From NCBI RefSeq assembly GCF_010727125.1, contig NZ_AP022564.1:1984001-2048000 (forward strand): a stretch of 64,000 bases of DNA. Direction: 5' to 3'. The stretch comes from Mycolicibacter terrae. GTDB taxonomy: Bacteria; Actinomycetota; Actinomycetes; Mycobacteriales; Mycobacteriaceae. Positions 18,078 through 28,229 of the stretch are shown one piece after another (the first letter of the stretch is position 1; the number at the start of each line of letters is the position of its first letter). A model generated the notes under the pieces. The model was given only the letters and a program-made list of their open reading frames with translations, was not told the DNA's origin and did not search any database. The position numbers and the translations under genes were made by a program.

Positions 18078-18644
18078 TCAGTGCTTGACGGCTCGCCAGC
18101 GTTGGCGACCGCCGGCGGTCGAAACCTCGATTTCGCCGAACCCGCTGTGCTGCAACCGGTCCGGAAGCGACTCGGGCGAAACCGGGTTGTAGGTGTCGCG
18201 AATGTGCAGGAGGCGGAACGTCGTCGAATGCACGCCGTCACTGCCGGCGAATACCCCACCGGGCTTGAGCACCCGAAACGCCTCGTCGAACAGCCGATCC
18301 TGTAATGCAGGTGTCGGAACGTGATGCAGCATGGTGAAGCACACCACCGAACTGAACCTGTCGGCGGGCAGACCGGTGTCGGTGCCGTCGCCGTTGATGA
18401 TGTGCGCCCGGGCGCCGTATTTCTCCTGCAGCCGCTCGGTCATCGGCGGGTCGATCTCGACCGCGGTCAACTGCGGCGTCATATCCACCAGGCAGCGCAT
18501 GTTGGCGCCGTAGCCCGGGCCGATCTCCAGGGTGTCGTCCCCGAGGTCCACGCCGGCAAGCGCCCACGGCAGCAGCTTCTGCTCGACACTGCGCGCCCAG
18601 TACTGCGAACTACAACACAGCCGGTGAACAAGATTCATCGCCAT
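18078..18644 (-). CDS. class I SAM-dependent methyltransferase (small)
   Basis: A 188-residue methyltransferase of the Methyltransf_11/25 type. SAM motif DDTLEIGPGYGANMRCL lies near residue 37, the acidic strand end TAVEIDPPM follows, then INGDGTDTGLPADRFSSVVC and TMLHHVPTPALQDRLFDEA, with FRVLKPGGVFAGSD as post-motif. There is no recognised substrate domain, so the methyl acceptor is unknown. It is convergent with the DUF732 gene (8-base gap) and divergent from dinX (66-base gap). Confidence 0.8.
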   Translation of the reverse strand: MAMNLVHRLCCSSQYWARSVEQKLLPWALAGVDLGDDTLEIGPGYGANMRCLVDMTPQLTAVEIDPPMTERLQEKYGARAHIINGDGTDTGLPADRFSSVVCFTMLHHVPTPALQDRLFDEAFRVLKPGGVFAGSDGVHSTTFRLLHIRDTYNPVSPESLPDRLQHSGFGEIEVSTAGGRQRWRAVKH

Positions 18645-18696
18645 GCAAACTCACGCTAGTCCCGCGGCGGTCGGCTGCGCCGCACTCGCAGCGCAA

Positions 18697-18702
18697 TAGG
18701 AT
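18697..18702 (+). promoter_or_regulatory. -10 box for leaderless dinX transcript
   Basis: TAGGAT fits the mycobacterial TANNNT -10 consensus and ends 8 bases before the GTG start at 18711, so transcription would begin at or next to the start codon. There is no Shine-Dalgarno sequence, which fits leaderless translation. Confidence 0.55.
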
Positions 18703-18710
18703 CGACCACT

Positions 18711-20096
18711 GTGGACGCGCGGTGGGTCCTGCACCTGGACATGGATGCATTCTTCGCCTCCGTCGAGCAGCTGACCCGCCCGACGCTGCGCGGACGGCCG
18801 GTACTGGTCGGTGGGCTGGGAGGCCGCGGCGTGGTGGCCGGCGCCAGCTACGAGGCGCGGGTTTTCGGGGCGCACTCGGCGATGCCGATGCACCAGGCGC
18901 GTCGGCTGGTGGGCGCCGCGGCGGTGGTGCTGCCACCGCGCGGCGCGGTCTACGGGTTGGCCAGCCGCCGGGTATTCCAGACCGTGCGTGCGGTGATCCC
19001 GGTGGTCGAGCAGCTCTCCTTCGACGAGGCGTTCGGCGAACCGGCCGAGCTGGCCGGGGCGAGCGGCGAGGACGTGCAGCGGTTCTGTGAGCAGTTGCGG
19101 CGCCGGGTGCGCGACGAAACCGGTCTGGTGGCCTCGGTGGGGGCCGGTTCGGGCAAGCAGATCGCCAAGATCGCCTCCGATCTGGCGAAACCCGACGGCG
19201 TGCGGGTGGTCAGCCGCTTCGAGGAACGGCTGCTGCTCGCCGGCCTGCCGGTGCGCCGGCTGTGGGGGATCGGTCCGGTCGCCGAGGAGAAGCTGCACCG
19301 GCTGGGCATCACCACCATCGGGCAGTTCGCCGCGCTGACCGACGCCGAGGTCGCCGACATTCTGGGCGCTACCATCGGCCCCGCCCTGCACCGCTTGGCC
19401 TGCGGGATCGATGACCGTCCGGTCGCCGAGCGTGCCGAGGCCAAACAGATCAGTGCCGAATCCACCTTCGCCACCGACCTGACCACCCTGGAGCAGCTGC
19501 GCGCCGAGGTCGGCCCGATCGGGGAACACGCCTATCGCCGGCTGTTGCGCGACGGCCGGGGCGCCCGCACGGTGACGGTGAAGCTCAAGAAGGCCGACAT
19601 GAGTGTGCTGACCCGCTCGGCGACCCTGCCCTACGCGACCACCGATGCCGCCGCGCTGATGTCAGCGGCCGGCCGGCTGCTGCTCGACCCGCAGGAGGTC
19701 GGACCGATCCGGCTGCTCGGGGTGGGGTATTCCGGGTTGACCGATGTCCGTCAGGAGTCACTGTTCCCGGATCTGGCCTTCCCGGAGCCCGCCGCATCGG
19801 ATTCCCCCGAAACACCTGCAGCAGAGACCATTGCACCACCGGCCACCGCACCGTGGCGGGTCGGCGACGACGTCACCCACCCCGGGCTCGGGCACGGCTG
19901 GGTGCAGGGAGCCGGCCACGGGGTGGTGACGGTGCGATTCGAGACGCGCAGTTCGGGACCCGGCCAGGTGCGGACGTTTCCGATCGATGAGCCGGAGATC
20001 ACCCGCGCCGACCCGGTCGAGAGCCTGGACTGGCCGGATTACGCCGGCTCGGTGGCAGCCCAGGACGAGTCGCAGATCAGCCCCACCGGCCGATGA
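18711..20096 (+). CDS. dinX: DNA polymerase IV (Y-family), DinX/DinB1
   Basis: A 461-residue translesion polymerase. Palm motifs are [16 protein letters not shown] near residue 5 (metal-binding Asp) and [12 protein letters not shown] (Asp-Glu) near 103; [21 protein letters not shown] is the finger region. Little-finger sequences follow, then [10 protein letters not shown] near residue 347, which fits a sliding-clamp binding motif. Beyond residue 380 is a further segment, [19 protein letters not shown]...GVVTVRFE, resembling the Tudor-like fold at the end of PcrA/UvrD helicases. The protein extends primers past lesions at the cost of fidelity. It begins with GTG right behind a -10 box. Its 3' end overlaps convergent ansA by 20 bases. 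Confidence 0.93.
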   Translation: MDARWVLHLDMDAFFASVEQLTRPTLRGRPVLVGGLGGRGVVAGASYEARVFGAHSAMPMHQARRLVGAAAVVLPPRGAVYGLASRRVFQTVRAVIPVVEQLSFDEAFGEPAELAGASGEDVQRFCEQLRRRVRDETGLVASVGAGSGKQIAKIASDLAKPDGVRVVSRFEERLLLAGLPVRRLWGIGPVAEEKLHRLGITTIGQFAALTDAEVADILGATIGPALHRLACGIDDRPVAERAEAKQISAESTFATDLTTLEQLRAEVGPIGEHAYRRLLRDGRGARTVTVKLKKADMSVLTRSATLPYATTDAAALMSAAGRLLLDPQEVGPIRLLGVGYSGLTDVRQESLFPDLAFPEPAASDSPETPAAETIAPPATAPWRVGDDVTHPGLGHGWVQGAGHGVVTVRFETRSSGPGQVRTFPIDEPEITRADPVESLDWPDYAGSVAAQDESQISPTGR

Positions 20097-21015
20097 CGTC
20101 GGACACCGGCTGCCCGGCCGCGAGCGCCGCCATCAGCAGGATCCGTGCCTGTGGCGGCCGCAGTCGCGGCACCATCACCGCGCCCGCGTCCACCAGGGCC
20201 CGGCCGGGGCCGTAGTCCGCGCCGACCCGCCCGTCCGGAACCCGGCTGGACACCGCGACGACGAGTCCGGCCCGACAGTGCCGGCGCACGCTCCCGATCA
20301 CCGCCGCCGGGGCATTGCCCGACCCGAGCCCGGCCAACACCACCCCGCGCGCCCCGGCGGCCGCACAGGCGTCCAGGGCGACCGTGTCCGCACCGGCGTA
20401 CAGCGCGACCACATCGACCCGTGGCACGGTGGCCGGCGCACCGAGGTAGGGCCGGGTCTTGTCGCCGGTCAGAGCGACCCGGCCGTCGGCGACGGTTCCC
20501 AGCAGCGAACCGGTGAAGCCGGTCAGGCCGGTGATGGTCGCCTTCTGCAGTCCCAGCGGTGCCAGCACCCGGCCGGCGAAGCACATCAGCACCCCCAGTC
20601 CGCGCGCCGCCGGGTCCGCGGCCAGGATCAGGGCGTCGCGCAGGTTGCCGGGCCCGTCGGCATCGGCGGCGTCCGCGCCGCGCTGGGCGCCGGTCAGCAC
20701 GACCGGCGCGTCGCGGGAGTAACCGAGTTCCAGCCACAGCGCGCCCTCTTCGCAGGTGTCGGTGCCGTGGGTGACGACCACCCCGTCGGCTCCGCCGTCC
20801 ACGGCGGCGTTGACCGCGGAGAGGAGCGCAGCCCAGTCGGCCGGACCCAGCTCCGAGCTGTCCCGCGCCATCAGGTCCACCACGGTGACGTCGGCGGCGC
20901 CGGTATCTGCGAGCAGATCCGAACCGCTGCGGGCCGGCCGCAACGCCCCGTCGCCCTGGGTGCTGCAGGAGATGGTCCCGCCGGTGGTGATGACGGTGAG
21001 GCGCTTGGACACCAT
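20077..21015 (-). CDS. ansA: L-asparaginase
   Basis: A 312-residue enzyme hydrolysing asparagine to aspartate and ammonia. Both catalytic threonine motifs are present: [13 protein letters not shown] at the N-terminus and [20 protein letters not shown] near residue 83. [20 protein letters not shown] matches the conserved third block of type I/II asparaginases. The frame is open to 21072, but ATG at 21015 starts just before the first strand as usual. No signal peptide is visible here; in M. tuberculosis AnsA is linked to nitrogen uptake and acid resistance. It is divergent from lspA with 41 bases between starts. Confidence 0.93.
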   Translation of the reverse strand: MVSKRLTVITTGGTISCSTQGDGALRPARSGSDLLADTGAADVTVVDLMARDSSELGPADWAALLSAVNAAVDGGADGVVVTHGTDTCEEGALWLELGYSRDAPVVLTGAQRGADAADADGPGNLRDALILAADPAARGLGVLMCFAGRVLAPLGLQKATITGLTGFTGSLLGTVADGRVALTGDKTRPYLGAPATVPRVDVVALYAGADTVALDACAAAGARGVVLAGLGSGNAPAAVIGSVRRHCRAGLVVAVSSRVPDGRVGADYGPGRALVDAGAVMVPRLRPPQARILLMAALAAGQPVSDVIGRWG

Positions 21016-21056
21016 GCCGCGATCATGCCGCACGCGGGTTAAGGGATGATGGGGGC

Positions 21057-21623
21057 GTGACCGACGAGACAACCGACTCGACCGAGCAGGCCGCCGATCC
21101 GGCGCCGGAGCCGGCGGCGGCGCCGCGGCGGCGGCTGGGCCTGCTGCTGTCGGTGGCCGCGGTTGTGCTGATCGTCGACGTCGTCACCAAGGTGCTCGCG
21201 GTGAAGATGCTGACCCCCGGCCAGCCCGTGGCGATCATCGGCGACACCGTCACCTGGACCCTGGTGCGCAACTCTGGGGCCGCGTTCTCGATGGCCACCA
21301 GCTATACCTGGGTGCTGACGCTGATCGCCAGCTCGGTGGTGCTCGGCATCATCTGGATGTCGCGCCGCCTGGTGTCGCCGTGGTGGGCGGTCGGGTTGGG
21401 CATGATCCTCGGCGGGGCGCTGGGCAACCTGGTGGACCGGTTCTTCCGGGCCCCCGGCCATCTGCAGGGCCACGTCGTCGACTTCCTCTCCATCGGTTGG
21501 TGGCCGGTGTTCAACGTGGCCGATCCCGCGGTGGTGGGCGGTGCGATCCTGCTGGTCGGGCTGTCGGTTTTCGGCTTCGACTTCGACACCGTGGGCCGAC
21601 GTCGCCCCGGCGACCAGACCTGA
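21057..21623 (+). CDS. lspA: lipoprotein signal peptidase (signal peptidase II)
   Basis: A 188-residue inner-membrane aspartyl protease that removes signal peptides from diacylated prolipoproteins. A charged, Pro/Ala-rich cytosolic N-terminus (about 25 residues) precedes four hydrophobic helices. Conserved sites are [21 protein letters not shown] with catalytic Asp near residue 127, and [11 protein letters not shown] with catalytic Asp near 156. The start is GTG at 21057. A pseudouridine synthase gene follows after 7 bases, a lspA-rluD order also common outside actinobacteria. Confidence 0.95.
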   Translation: MTDETTDSTEQAADPAPEPAAAPRRRLGLLLSVAAVVLIVDVVTKVLAVKMLTPGQPVAIIGDTVTWTLVRNSGAAFSMATSYTWVLTLIASSVVLGIIWMSRRLVSPWWAVGLGMILGGALGNLVDRFFRAPGHLQGHVVDFLSIGWWPVFNVADPAVVGGAILLVGLSVFGFDFDTVGRRRPGDQT

Positions 21624-21630
21624 TGGGGTC

Positions 21631-22551
21631 GTGACCGAACGGTCCATGCCGGTGCCAGAGGGTCTGGCCGGCATGCGCGTCGACGCCGGGCTGGCCCGTC
21701 TGCTGGGCCTGTCCCGGACCGTCGCCGCCACCCTGGCCGAGAACGGCGAGGTCGAACTGGACGGGGCACCCGCGGGCAAATCCGACCGGCTGGTCGCCGG
21801 CGCATGGTTGCAGGTGCGGCTGCCCGAGGCCCCGGCCCCGCTGGAGAACACCCCTGCCGAGGTCGAGGGCATGACGATCCTGTACTCCGACGAAGACATC
21901 GTCGCCGTCGACAAGCCCGCCGGGGTGGCCGCCCACGCGTCGGTGGGCTGGACCGGACCCACCGTGCTGGGCGGGCTGGCCGCGGCCGGCTACCGCATCA
22001 CCACGTCCGGGGTGCCCGAACGCCAAGGCATCGTGCACCGCCTCGATGTCGGCACGTCGGGGGTGATGGTGGTGGCGATCTCCGAGCGCGCCTACACCGC
22101 CCTCAAACGCGCCTTCAAGGCACGCACCGTCGACAAGCGTTACCACGCGCTGGTGCAGGGACATCCGGATCCCTCCAGCGGCACCATCGACGCACCGATC
22201 GGCCGGCACCACGGCCGCGACTGGAAGTTCACGGTCACCGCCGACGGCCGGCACAGCATCACCCACTACGACACGGTGGAGGCGTTCGTCGCCGCCAGCC
22301 TGCTCGACGTTCACCTGGAAACCGGTCGCACCCACCAGATCCGGGTGCACTTCGCCGCCCTGCGCCATCCCTGCTGCGGCGACCTCACCTACGGCGCCGA
22401 CCCGACGCTGTCGAAGAAGCTCGGCCTGGAACGACAGTGGTTGCATGCCCGCTCGCTGGCCTTCGCCCACCCCGGCGACGGGCGGCGCATCGAGATCACC
22501 AGCGAATACCCGGCCGATCTGCAGCACGCCCTGGACGTTCTGCAGCGCTGA
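21631..22551 (+). CDS. RluD-type RNA pseudouridine synthase (Rv1540-like)
   Basis: A 306-residue protein: an N-terminal S4-like RNA-binding region ([15 protein letters not shown]...[18 protein letters not shown]) followed by the catalytic domain. The catalytic aspartate is in [17 protein letters not shown] near residue 135, and the strand [17 protein letters not shown] is typical of the RluA/RluC/RluD family. It converts specific uridines of 23S rRNA or tRNA to pseudouridine; which ones cannot be told. GTG at 21631 gives [18 protein letters not shown], the expected beginning, and lies 7 bases after lspA. The upstream open frame overlaps lspA and is not used. Confidence 0.92.
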   Translation: MTERSMPVPEGLAGMRVDAGLARLLGLSRTVAATLAENGEVELDGAPAGKSDRLVAGAWLQVRLPEAPAPLENTPAEVEGMTILYSDEDIVAVDKPAGVAAHASVGWTGPTVLGGLAAAGYRITTSGVPERQGIVHRLDVGTSGVMVVAISERAYTALKRAFKARTVDKRYHALVQGHPDPSSGTIDAPIGRHHGRDWKFTVTADGRHSITHYDTVEAFVAASLLDVHLETGRTHQIRVHFAALRHPCCGDLTYGADPTLSKKLGLERQWLHARSLAFAHPGDGRRIEITSEYPADLQHALDVLQR

Positions 22552-22552
22552 C

Positions 22553-23317
22553 TCAGGGCTTGCGAGCCTCGACCAGTACCCGGGTGGCGTGTGCGACGAA
22601 CGGGCCTTGCGCCTCGATGAGTTCGTGCATCTCCCGGAGCCGGTCACGGTGATCGTCGACAACGAAGTCCGGCACGGTCCAGATCACCTTGCGCAGGAAG
22701 TAGACGACCGCGCCCACGTCGAAGAACTCCGCCCGCAGCCGCTCGAGGCGCAGATCGACGATCTCCATGCCGGCGGCCGTCGCCTCGGCCCGCACCGCCT
22801 CCGGCTCGTACTGGGCGCCTTTGCCCGGCATCGGCCCGAGGAAGAACTCGGTCAACTCGAGCATCGTCGCGGGCCCGATCTGCTGGGCGAAGTAGTGACC
22901 GCCGGGCCGCAGCACCCGGGCGATCTCGTCCCACCACGTCGCCAACGGGTGCCGGCTGCTGACCAGATCGAATGCGTCGTCACCGAACGGCAGCGGCGGC
23001 CGGTCCGGCACGGCAACCACCACCACGCCACGTGGGTGAAGCAGCTCGGTGGCGCGTGCGGCATTCGGGGGCCATGACTCGGTGGCGGCCATGGTGGGCG
23101 GGAACCTACCGAACTGCTCGATACCCGCCAGCACTTCTCCGCCACCGGTGTGCAGGTCGACGGCCGCGGAGACGCCCGACAGCCGGCGGGCCAGCTGACG
23201 CTGGTAGCCCCAGGACGTGCGCTGTTCGCTGGCCCGGCCGTCCAGCCAGGAGAACTCCCAGCCGTCGACCGGCGCGGCGGTGGCCTCGGCAACCAGCTCG
23301 TCGAAGCTTCGCGGCAT
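22553..23317 (-). CDS. class I methyltransferase-like protein
   Basis: A 254-residue protein resembling SAM methyltransferases but with a degenerate first motif: AAVDLHTGGGEVLAGI near residue 46 in place of DxGxGxG. Later blocks are normal: GDDAFDLVSSRHPLATWWDEIARVLRPGGHYFAQQIGP. The N-terminus has the tag GWEFSWLDGRASEQRTSWGYQ seen in a family of actinobacterial methyltransferases. The substrate is unknown. The frame continues upstream to 23824, but ATG at 23317 lies 9 bases past the dodecin stop and starts the conserved part. It is probably co-transcribed with dodecin and ends 2 bases from the convergent pseudouridine synthase. Confidence 0.75.
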   Translation of the reverse strand: MPRSFDELVAEATAAPVDGWEFSWLDGRASEQRTSWGYQRQLARRLSGVSAAVDLHTGGGEVLAGIEQFGRFPPTMAATESWPPNAARATELLHPRGVVVVAVPDRPPLPFGDDAFDLVSSRHPLATWWDEIARVLRPGGHYFAQQIGPATMLELTEFFLGPMPGKGAQYEPEAVRAEATAAGMEIVDLRLERLRAEFFDVGAVVYFLRKVIWTVPDFVVDDHRDRLREMHELIEAQGPFVAHATRVLVEARKP

Positions 23318-23325
23318 CGGTGCCG

Positions 23326-23550
23326 TTAGGAGTCGCTGGCCGACTTCGGCGGCCGGATCTTGAAGGAGATCCGCAGCTTGGTGCGGTAGATGATCCCGCC
23401 CTTGTCGTCGAGGGTGAGGTCCTGCTCGACGACCTGGGCGACGCGGATGTCGTCGATGGTCTGTTTGGCCCGGTGCACCGCCTCGGCCGCGGCGTTCTCC
23501 CAGGACGACGGGCTGGTCCCGATGATGTCGATCACCCGGTACACGCTCAT
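23326..23550 (-). CDS. dodecin (flavin storage protein)
   Basis: A 74-residue protein that follows the dodecin family along its whole length: SVYRVIDIIGTSPSSWENAA, AVHRAKQTIDDIRVAQVVEQ, and the last strand YRTKLRISFKIRP. The Trp of SSWE stacks the isoalloxazine rings and the Gln of VEQ contacts them. Twelve subunits form a hollow sphere that holds flavin or CoA. M. tuberculosis has a close homologue (Rv0379). Its transcript begins in the 137-base gap shared with divergent dnaE1. Confidence 0.93.
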   Translation of the reverse strand: MSVYRVIDIIGTSPSSWENAAAEAVHRAKQTIDDIRVAQVVEQDLTLDDKGGIIYRTKLRISFKIRPPKSASDS

Positions 23551-23672
23551 GTATGTGTCTCCTCCGCTTCAGGCGCACCTCAACGTAGTGCACGGCGGCG
23601 GCCGCTGTCCGGAGAAACGCCCGCGTGTGAGACACACCCGCCGACACGCCGAGCGCCGTCGGTGGCCGGCCA

Positions 23673-23678
23673 TAGACT
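23673..23678 (+). promoter_or_regulatory. candidate -10 box of dnaE1
   Basis: TAGACT fits TANNNT and ends 9 bases before the dnaE1 ATG at 23688, so the message would have a leader of only about two or three bases. No ribosome binding site is seen in front of the ATG. Confidence 0.45.
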
Positions 23679-23687
23679 GGCGGTCCT

Positions 23688-26600
23688 ATGGGATCTTCGT
23701 TCGTACACCTGCATAACCACACCGAGTACTCGATGCTGGACGGTGCGGCGAAGATCGGCCCCATGCTGGCCGAGGCGCAACGGCTGGAGATGACCGCGAT
23801 CGGGATGACCGACCACGGAAACATGTTCGGCGCCAGTGAGTTCTACAACGCCGCGACCAAAGCAGGCATCAAGCCGATCATCGGGGTGGAGGCCTATATC
23901 GCCCCGGGTTCGCGTTTTGACACCCGCCGGGTCCACTGGGGCGATCCCGGTCAGAAGAGCGACGACGTGTCCGGCAGTGGTTCCTACACCCACCTGACCA
24001 TGGTCGCCGAGAACGCCACCGGGTTGCGCAACCTGTTCAAGCTGTCCTCACTGGCCTCCTTCGAGGGCCAGCTGGGCAAGTGGTCGCGGATGGACGCCGA
24101 ACTGATCGCCGAGTACGCCGAGGGGATCATCGCCACCACCGGTTGCCCGTCGGGGGAGGTGCAGACCCGGCTGCGGCTGGGCCAGGATCGCGAGGCGCTG
24201 GAGTCGGCCGCGAAATGGCGGGAGATCTTCGGCGCCGAGAACTATTTCCTGGAACTGATGGATCACGGCCTGTCCATCGAGCGCCGGGTACGCGACGGGT
24301 TGCTCGATGTCGGCCGCAAGCTCGGCATCCCCGCGCTGGCCACCAATGACTGCCATTACGTCACCCGCGATGCCTCGCAGAACCACGAGGCGCTGTTGTG
24401 TATCCAGACCGGCAAGACGCTGTCGGATCCGACCCGGTTCAAGTTCGACGGGGACGGCTACTACCTCAAGTCGGCCGCCGAGATGCGGGCGTTGTGGGAC
24501 GACACCATCCCCGAAGCCTGCGATTCCACCCTGCTGATCGCCGAGCGGGTGCAGTCCTACGCCGACATCTGGACCCCGCGCGACCGGATGCCGGTGTTCC
24601 CGGTTCCCGACGGCCACGACCAGGGGTCCTGGCTGCGCCATGAGGTGCGGGCCGGGCTGGAGCGGCGTTTTCCCGCCGGGGTGCCGCAGGAGTACACCGA
24701 TCGCGCCGCCTTTGAGATCGATGTCATCTGCGGCAAGGGATTCCCGTCGTACTTCCTCATCGTCGCGGACCTGATCAGCTACGCGCGCTCGATCAACATC
24801 CGGGTGGGTCCGGGACGGGGTTCGGCGGCCGGGTCGTTGGTGGCCTACGCGCTGGGCATCACCAACATCGACCCGATTCCGCACGGGCTGCTGTTCGAAC
24901 GCTTCCTCAACCCGGAGCGGCCGTCGGCCCCCGACATCGACATCGACTTCGACGACCGCCGCCGCGGTGAGATGGTGCGCTATGCCGCCGAGCGATGGGG
25001 CAGTGACCGGGTCGCCCAGGTGATCACCTTCGGCACCATTAAAACCAAAGCGGCGCTGAAGGATTCGGCACGTGTGCATTACGGGCAGCCGGGTTATGCG
25101 ATCGCCGACCGGATCACCAAGGCGCTGCCGCCGCCGATCATGGCCAAGGACATCCCCCTGTCGGGCATCACCGACCCGGCCCACGAGCGGTACAAGGAGG
25201 CGGCCGAGGTCCGCACCCTGATCGACACCGACCCCGACGTGCGCACCATCTACGAGACCGCGCGCGGCCTGGAAGGCCTGGTCCGCAACGCCGGCGTGCA
25301 CGCGTGTGCGGTGATCATGAGCTCCGAGCCTCTGATCGACGCGATCCCGCTATGGAAACGGCCGCAGGACGGCGCCATCATCACCGGCTGGGACTACCCG
25401 TCGTGCGAAGAACTCGGCCTGCTGAAGATGGACTTTTTGGGCCTGCGCAACCTGACGATCATCGGTGACTGCCTGGAGAACATCAAGGCCAACCGGGGAG
25501 TGGACCTCGACCTCGATTCCCTGCCGATGGATGATCCGGCGACCTATGAGCTACTGGGTCGCGGCGACACCCTCGGGGTGTTCCAGCTCGACGGCGGCCC
25601 GATGCGTGACCTGTTGCGCCGCATGCAGCCCACCGAGTTCAACGACATCGTCGCGGTGCTGGCGCTGTACCGGCCGGGCCCGATGGGCATGAACGCCCAC
25701 AACGACTACGCCGACCGGAAGAACAACCGCCAGCCGATCAAGCCCATCCACCCCGAACTCGAAGAACCGCTGCGCGACATCTTGTCCGAAACCCACGGCC
25801 TGATCGTCTACCAAGAGCAGATCATGTTCATTGCGCAGAAGGTGGCCTCCTACACCATGGGCAAGGCCGATGCGCTGCGTAAGGCCATGGGCAAGAAGAA
25901 ACTTGAGGTCCTGGAGGCCGAGTACAAGGGCTTCTACGAAGGGATGACGGCCAACGGGTTCTCCGAGCGTGCGGTGAAGGCGCTGTGGGACACCATCCTT
26001 CCGTTCGCGGGGTATGCGTTCAACAAGTCGCACGCGGCCGGCTACGGCCTGGTGTCCTACTGGACCGCCTACCTGAAGGCCAACTACCCGGCCGAATACA
26101 TGGCGGGCCTGTTGACTTCGGTCGGGGACGACAAGGACAAGGCCGCGATCTATCTGGCGGACTGCCGCCGTCTGGGTATCACGGTGCTGCCACCGGACGT
26201 CAACGAATCCGAACTGAACTTCGCCTCGGTGGGCAAGGACATCCGCTACGGGCTGGGCGCGGTGCGCAACGTCGGCGCCAACGTGGTCGGGTCGCTGATC
26301 GCCACCCGAACGCACAAGGGCCGCTTCACCGATTTCTCCGACTACCTCAACAAGATCGATATCGCCGCCTGCAACAAGAAGGTCACCGAATCGCTGATCA
26401 AGGCCGGCGCCTTCGATTCGTTGGGCCATCCCCGCAAGGGCCTGTTCCTGGTGCATACCGACGCCGTCGACTCGGTGCTGGGCACCAAGAAGGCGCAGGC
26501 AGTGGGTCAGTTCGATCTGTTCGGCGGGGGGGACGGCGAGAGCGCCGGAGCCGACGCGGTTTTCGGGATCCGGGTGCCCGACGAGGAGTGGGTGGACAAG

Positions 26601-27227
26601 CACAAACTCGCCCTGGAGCGGGAGATGCTCGGACTCTACGTCTCCGGGCATCCGCTCAACGGCATCGCGCACCTGCTGGCCACCCAGGTCGACACCCAGA
26701 TTCCGGCGATTCTGGAGGGCGACATCGCCAACGACACCCAGGTGCGGGTGGGCGGCATCCTGGCATCGGTGAACCGCCGGGTGAACAAGAATGGAATGCC
26801 CTGGGCGTCAGCGCAATTGGAGGACCTCACCGGAGGTATCGAAGTGATGTTCTTCCCGCACACCTATTCCGCCTACGGCGCCGAGGTCGTCGACGACGCA
26901 GTCGTGCTGGTCAACGCCAAGGTCGCCATCCGCGACGACCGGATCTCGCTGATCGCCAACGAGCTGGTGGTGCCCGACTTCTCCGGCAATGCCGCGGACC
27001 GGCCGCTGGCGGTCAGTCTGCCGACCCGGCAGTGCACCATCGACAAGGTCACCGCACTCAAGCAGGTGCTGACCCGCCATCCCGGCACGGCCCAGGTGCA
27101 GCTGCGGCTGATCAGCGGGGAGCGGATCACCGTGCTGGAACTGGACCCGTCGCTGCGGGTGACGCCGTCCTCGGCACTGATGGGCGATCTCAAGGCGCTG
27201 CTGGGGCCGGGGTGCCTCGGCGGTTAG
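23688..27227 (+). CDS. dnaE1: DNA polymerase III alpha subunit, replicative
   Basis: A 1179-residue replicative polymerase. The N-terminal PHP domain is intact, with [20 protein letters not shown] and [15 protein letters not shown] supplying metal ligands; in mycobacteria this domain is the proofreading exonuclease. The palm motif [16 protein letters not shown] lies near residue 415. [24 protein letters not shown] fingers ([17 protein letters not shown]) and the helix-hairpin region [20 protein letters not shown] follow. The C-terminal OB-fold ([17 protein letters not shown]) ends the chain. ATG at 23688 begins the first PHP strand directly. It is a single-gene unit followed by a convergent gene. 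Confidence 0.97.
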   Translation: MGSSFVHLHNHTEYSMLDGAAKIGPMLAEAQRLEMTAIGMTDHGNMFGASEFYNAATKAGIKPIIGVEAYIAPGSRFDTRRVHWGDPGQKSDDVSGSGSYTHLTMVAENATGLRNLFKLSSLASFEGQLGKWSRMDAELIAEYAEGIIATTGCPSGEVQTRLRLGQDREALESAAKWREIFGAENYFLELMDHGLSIERRVRDGLLDVGRKLGIPALATNDCHYVTRDASQNHEALLCIQTGKTLSDPTRFKFDGDGYYLKSAAEMRALWDDTIPEACDSTLLIAERVQSYADIWTPRDRMPVFPVPDGHDQGSWLRHEVRAGLERRFPAGVPQEYTDRAAFEIDVICGKGFPSYFLIVADLISYARSINIRVGPGRGSAAGSLVAYALGITNIDPIPHGLLFERFLNPERPSAPDIDIDFDDRRRGEMVRYAAERWGSDRVAQVITFGTIKTKAALKDSARVHYGQPGYAIADRITKALPPPIMAKDIPLSGITDPAHERYKEAAEVRTLIDTDPDVRTIYETARGLEGLVRNAGVHACAVIMSSEPLIDAIPLWKRPQDGAIITGWDYPSCEELGLLKMDFLGLRNLTIIGDCLENIKANRGVDLDLDSLPMDDPATYELLGRGDTLGVFQLDGGPMRDLLRRMQPTEFNDIVAVLALYRPGPMGMNAHNDYADRKNNRQPIKPIHPELEEPLRDILSETHGLIVYQEQIMFIAQKVASYTMGKADALRKAMGKKKLEVLEAEYKGFYEGMTANGFSERAVKALWDTILPFAGYAFNKSHAAGYGLVSYWTAYLKANYPAEYMAGLLTSVGDDKDKAAIYLADCRRLGITVLPPDVNESELNFASVGKDIRYGLGAVRNVGANVVGSLIATRTHKGRFTDFSDYLNKIDIAACNKKVTESLIKAGAFDSLGHPRKGLFLVHTDAVDSVLGTKKAQAVGQFDLFGGGDGESAGADAVFGIRVPDEEWVDKHKLALEREMLGLYVSGHPLNGIAHLLATQVDTQIPAILEGDIANDTQVRVGGILASVNRRVNKNGMPWASAQLEDLTGGIEVMFFPHTYSAYGAEVVDDAVVLVNAKVAIRDDRISLIANELVVPDFSGNAADRPLAVSLPTRQCTIDKVTALKQVLTRHPGTAQVQLRLISGERITVLELDPSLRVTPSSALMGDLKALLGPGCLGG

Positions 27228-27238
27228 CGGCGAGGCGA

Positions 27239-27691
27239 TCAGGCGGTTAGTGGTTCCACCCGGACGATCGCACTGTCCGGCCATAGGGTGCGGGTTCGGA
27301 TGCGCCGCAACTTCTCCCGGACGCTCAGCTCCCGGTGCACGTGGGTGACCCCGGGGACCGGGATCATCGGAATCACGTTCCACTGCCAGCCGTAACGCCG
27401 GTGCAGGGTGCGATTGGCGGCCTCGGCCTCGTCGCCGCCCAGGATCGTGGCGCGCCCGGCCACCGGCGCGGCGTCGGGACGGCATCGGCCGCGGTAGTCG
27501 CAGGGGACCAATTCGACGTCGGGGCGTAGCGCCAGTCGCCGGGTCTTCGGGCCGATCTTGGTCCGGAACACCACGGTGTCGCCGTCCAGTGCGAACCAGA
27601 TCGGGGTGTCCACGGCCGAGCCGTCGCGGCGGAAGGAGCGCAGCAGCGCGTAGCGGGCGTGGTGCAATTCTTCGAGTCGTTGTACGAGCAT
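27239..27691 (-). CDS. PPOX-class (split-barrel) F420/FMN-dependent protein
   Basis: A 150-residue protein of the pyridoxamine-phosphate-oxidase-like split-barrel family. The pattern LEELHHARYALLRSFRRDG...DTPIWFALDGDTVVFRT is typical, followed by KTRRLALRPDVELVPCDYRG and a final strand. Mycobacterial members often bind F420 and reduce biliverdin, quinones or other acceptors. ATG at 27691 is preferred; a TTG at 27706 would overlap the putative operator region. It faces the MerR gene across 53 bases that hold a MerR-like dyad, so it is the likely regulated target. Confidence 0.75.
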   Translation of the reverse strand: MLVQRLEELHHARYALLRSFRRDGSAVDTPIWFALDGDTVVFRTKIGPKTRRLALRPDVELVPCDYRGRCRPDAAPVAGRATILGGDEAEAANRTLHRRYGWQWNVIPMIPVPGVTHVHRELSVREKLRRIRTRTLWPDSAIVRVEPLTA

Positions 27692-27706
27692 GGTGCCAGT
27701 GAACAA

Positions 27707-27728
27707 CCTAGAGTTGGCTCTAAGTCAA
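27707..27728 (-). promoter_or_regulatory. MerR-type operator/promoter between PPOX gene and merR
   Basis: CCTAGAG (27707-27713) and CTCTAAG (27718-27724) form a near-perfect inverted repeat (6 of 7) with a 4-base centre. On the minus strand it directly follows TTGACT (27728-27723), a consensus -35. That is the layout of MerR promoters: dyad inside an over-long spacer after TTGAC. A -10 at the usual 19-base spacing would be TTCACT (27703-27698), a poor match, six bases before the PPOX ATG. The regulator is presumably the adjacent MerR protein. Confidence 0.6.
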
Positions 27729-27744
27729 GCACCAGGGAGCATCA

Positions 27745-28152
27745 TTGTCCGACCGATTGACGATTGGCGAGGTGGCCCGCCGCAGTGGAGTCGCCGCGAC
27801 AACCCTGCGCTACTACGAGCAGGTCGGCCTTGTGACGCCGCCGGCGCGAGTTGGTGGTCAGCGGCGCTACGACGACGCGGTGCTGGCCCGGCTCGAGATC
27901 ATCGGCCTGTGCAAATCGGCCGGATTCGCCCTGGAGGAGATCGGTCTGCTGTTCGCCGACGACGTGCCCGGGCGTCCGGCGAGCCGGGCGCTGGCGCAGG
28001 CCAAGCTCGCCGAGATCGACGCCCGGCTGGATTCCTTGTCGCGCGCCCGGGCGGTGATCGAGTGGGGCATGCGGTGCACCTGTCCGTCCATCGACGCCTG
28101 TACCTGCGGTATCCACCCGCCGCCGGCGCATTTCGGTTCCGGTGTGAGCTGA
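27745..28152 (+). CDS. MerR-family transcriptional regulator with C-terminal cysteine cluster
   Basis: A 135-residue regulator. The N-terminal winged helix is LTIGEVARRSGVAATTLRYYEQVGLV, with the usual wing GGQRRYDDAVLARLEIIGLC, then a dimerisation helix. The C-terminus carries four cysteines as MRCTCPSIDACTCGIH, recalling metal- or redox-sensing loops of CueR/ZntR/SoxR but not identical to any in spacing. A thiolate metal site or disulfide switch is therefore likely; the ligand is unknown. The start is TTG at 27745, five bases after AGGGAG. It lies head-to-head with the PPOX gene over a MerR-type operator. Confidence 0.85.
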   Translation: MSDRLTIGEVARRSGVAATTLRYYEQVGLVTPPARVGGQRRYDDAVLARLEIIGLCKSAGFALEEIGLLFADDVPGRPASRALAQAKLAEIDARLDSLSRARAVIEWGMRCTCPSIDACTCGIHPPPAHFGSGVS

Positions 28153-28229
28153 ATCGGTCAACCTCAACATAACGTTTAGATCCGTTCCCTATAACAACAC
28201 AGCATCACCGGTGTAACGTCTGAAACTTC

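Noticed and set aside
22553..23824. Methyltransferase extended through the dodecin gene
   Set aside because: The extra 169 codons are antisense or out of frame to dodecin and the dnaE1 start; the conserved part begins at 23317.
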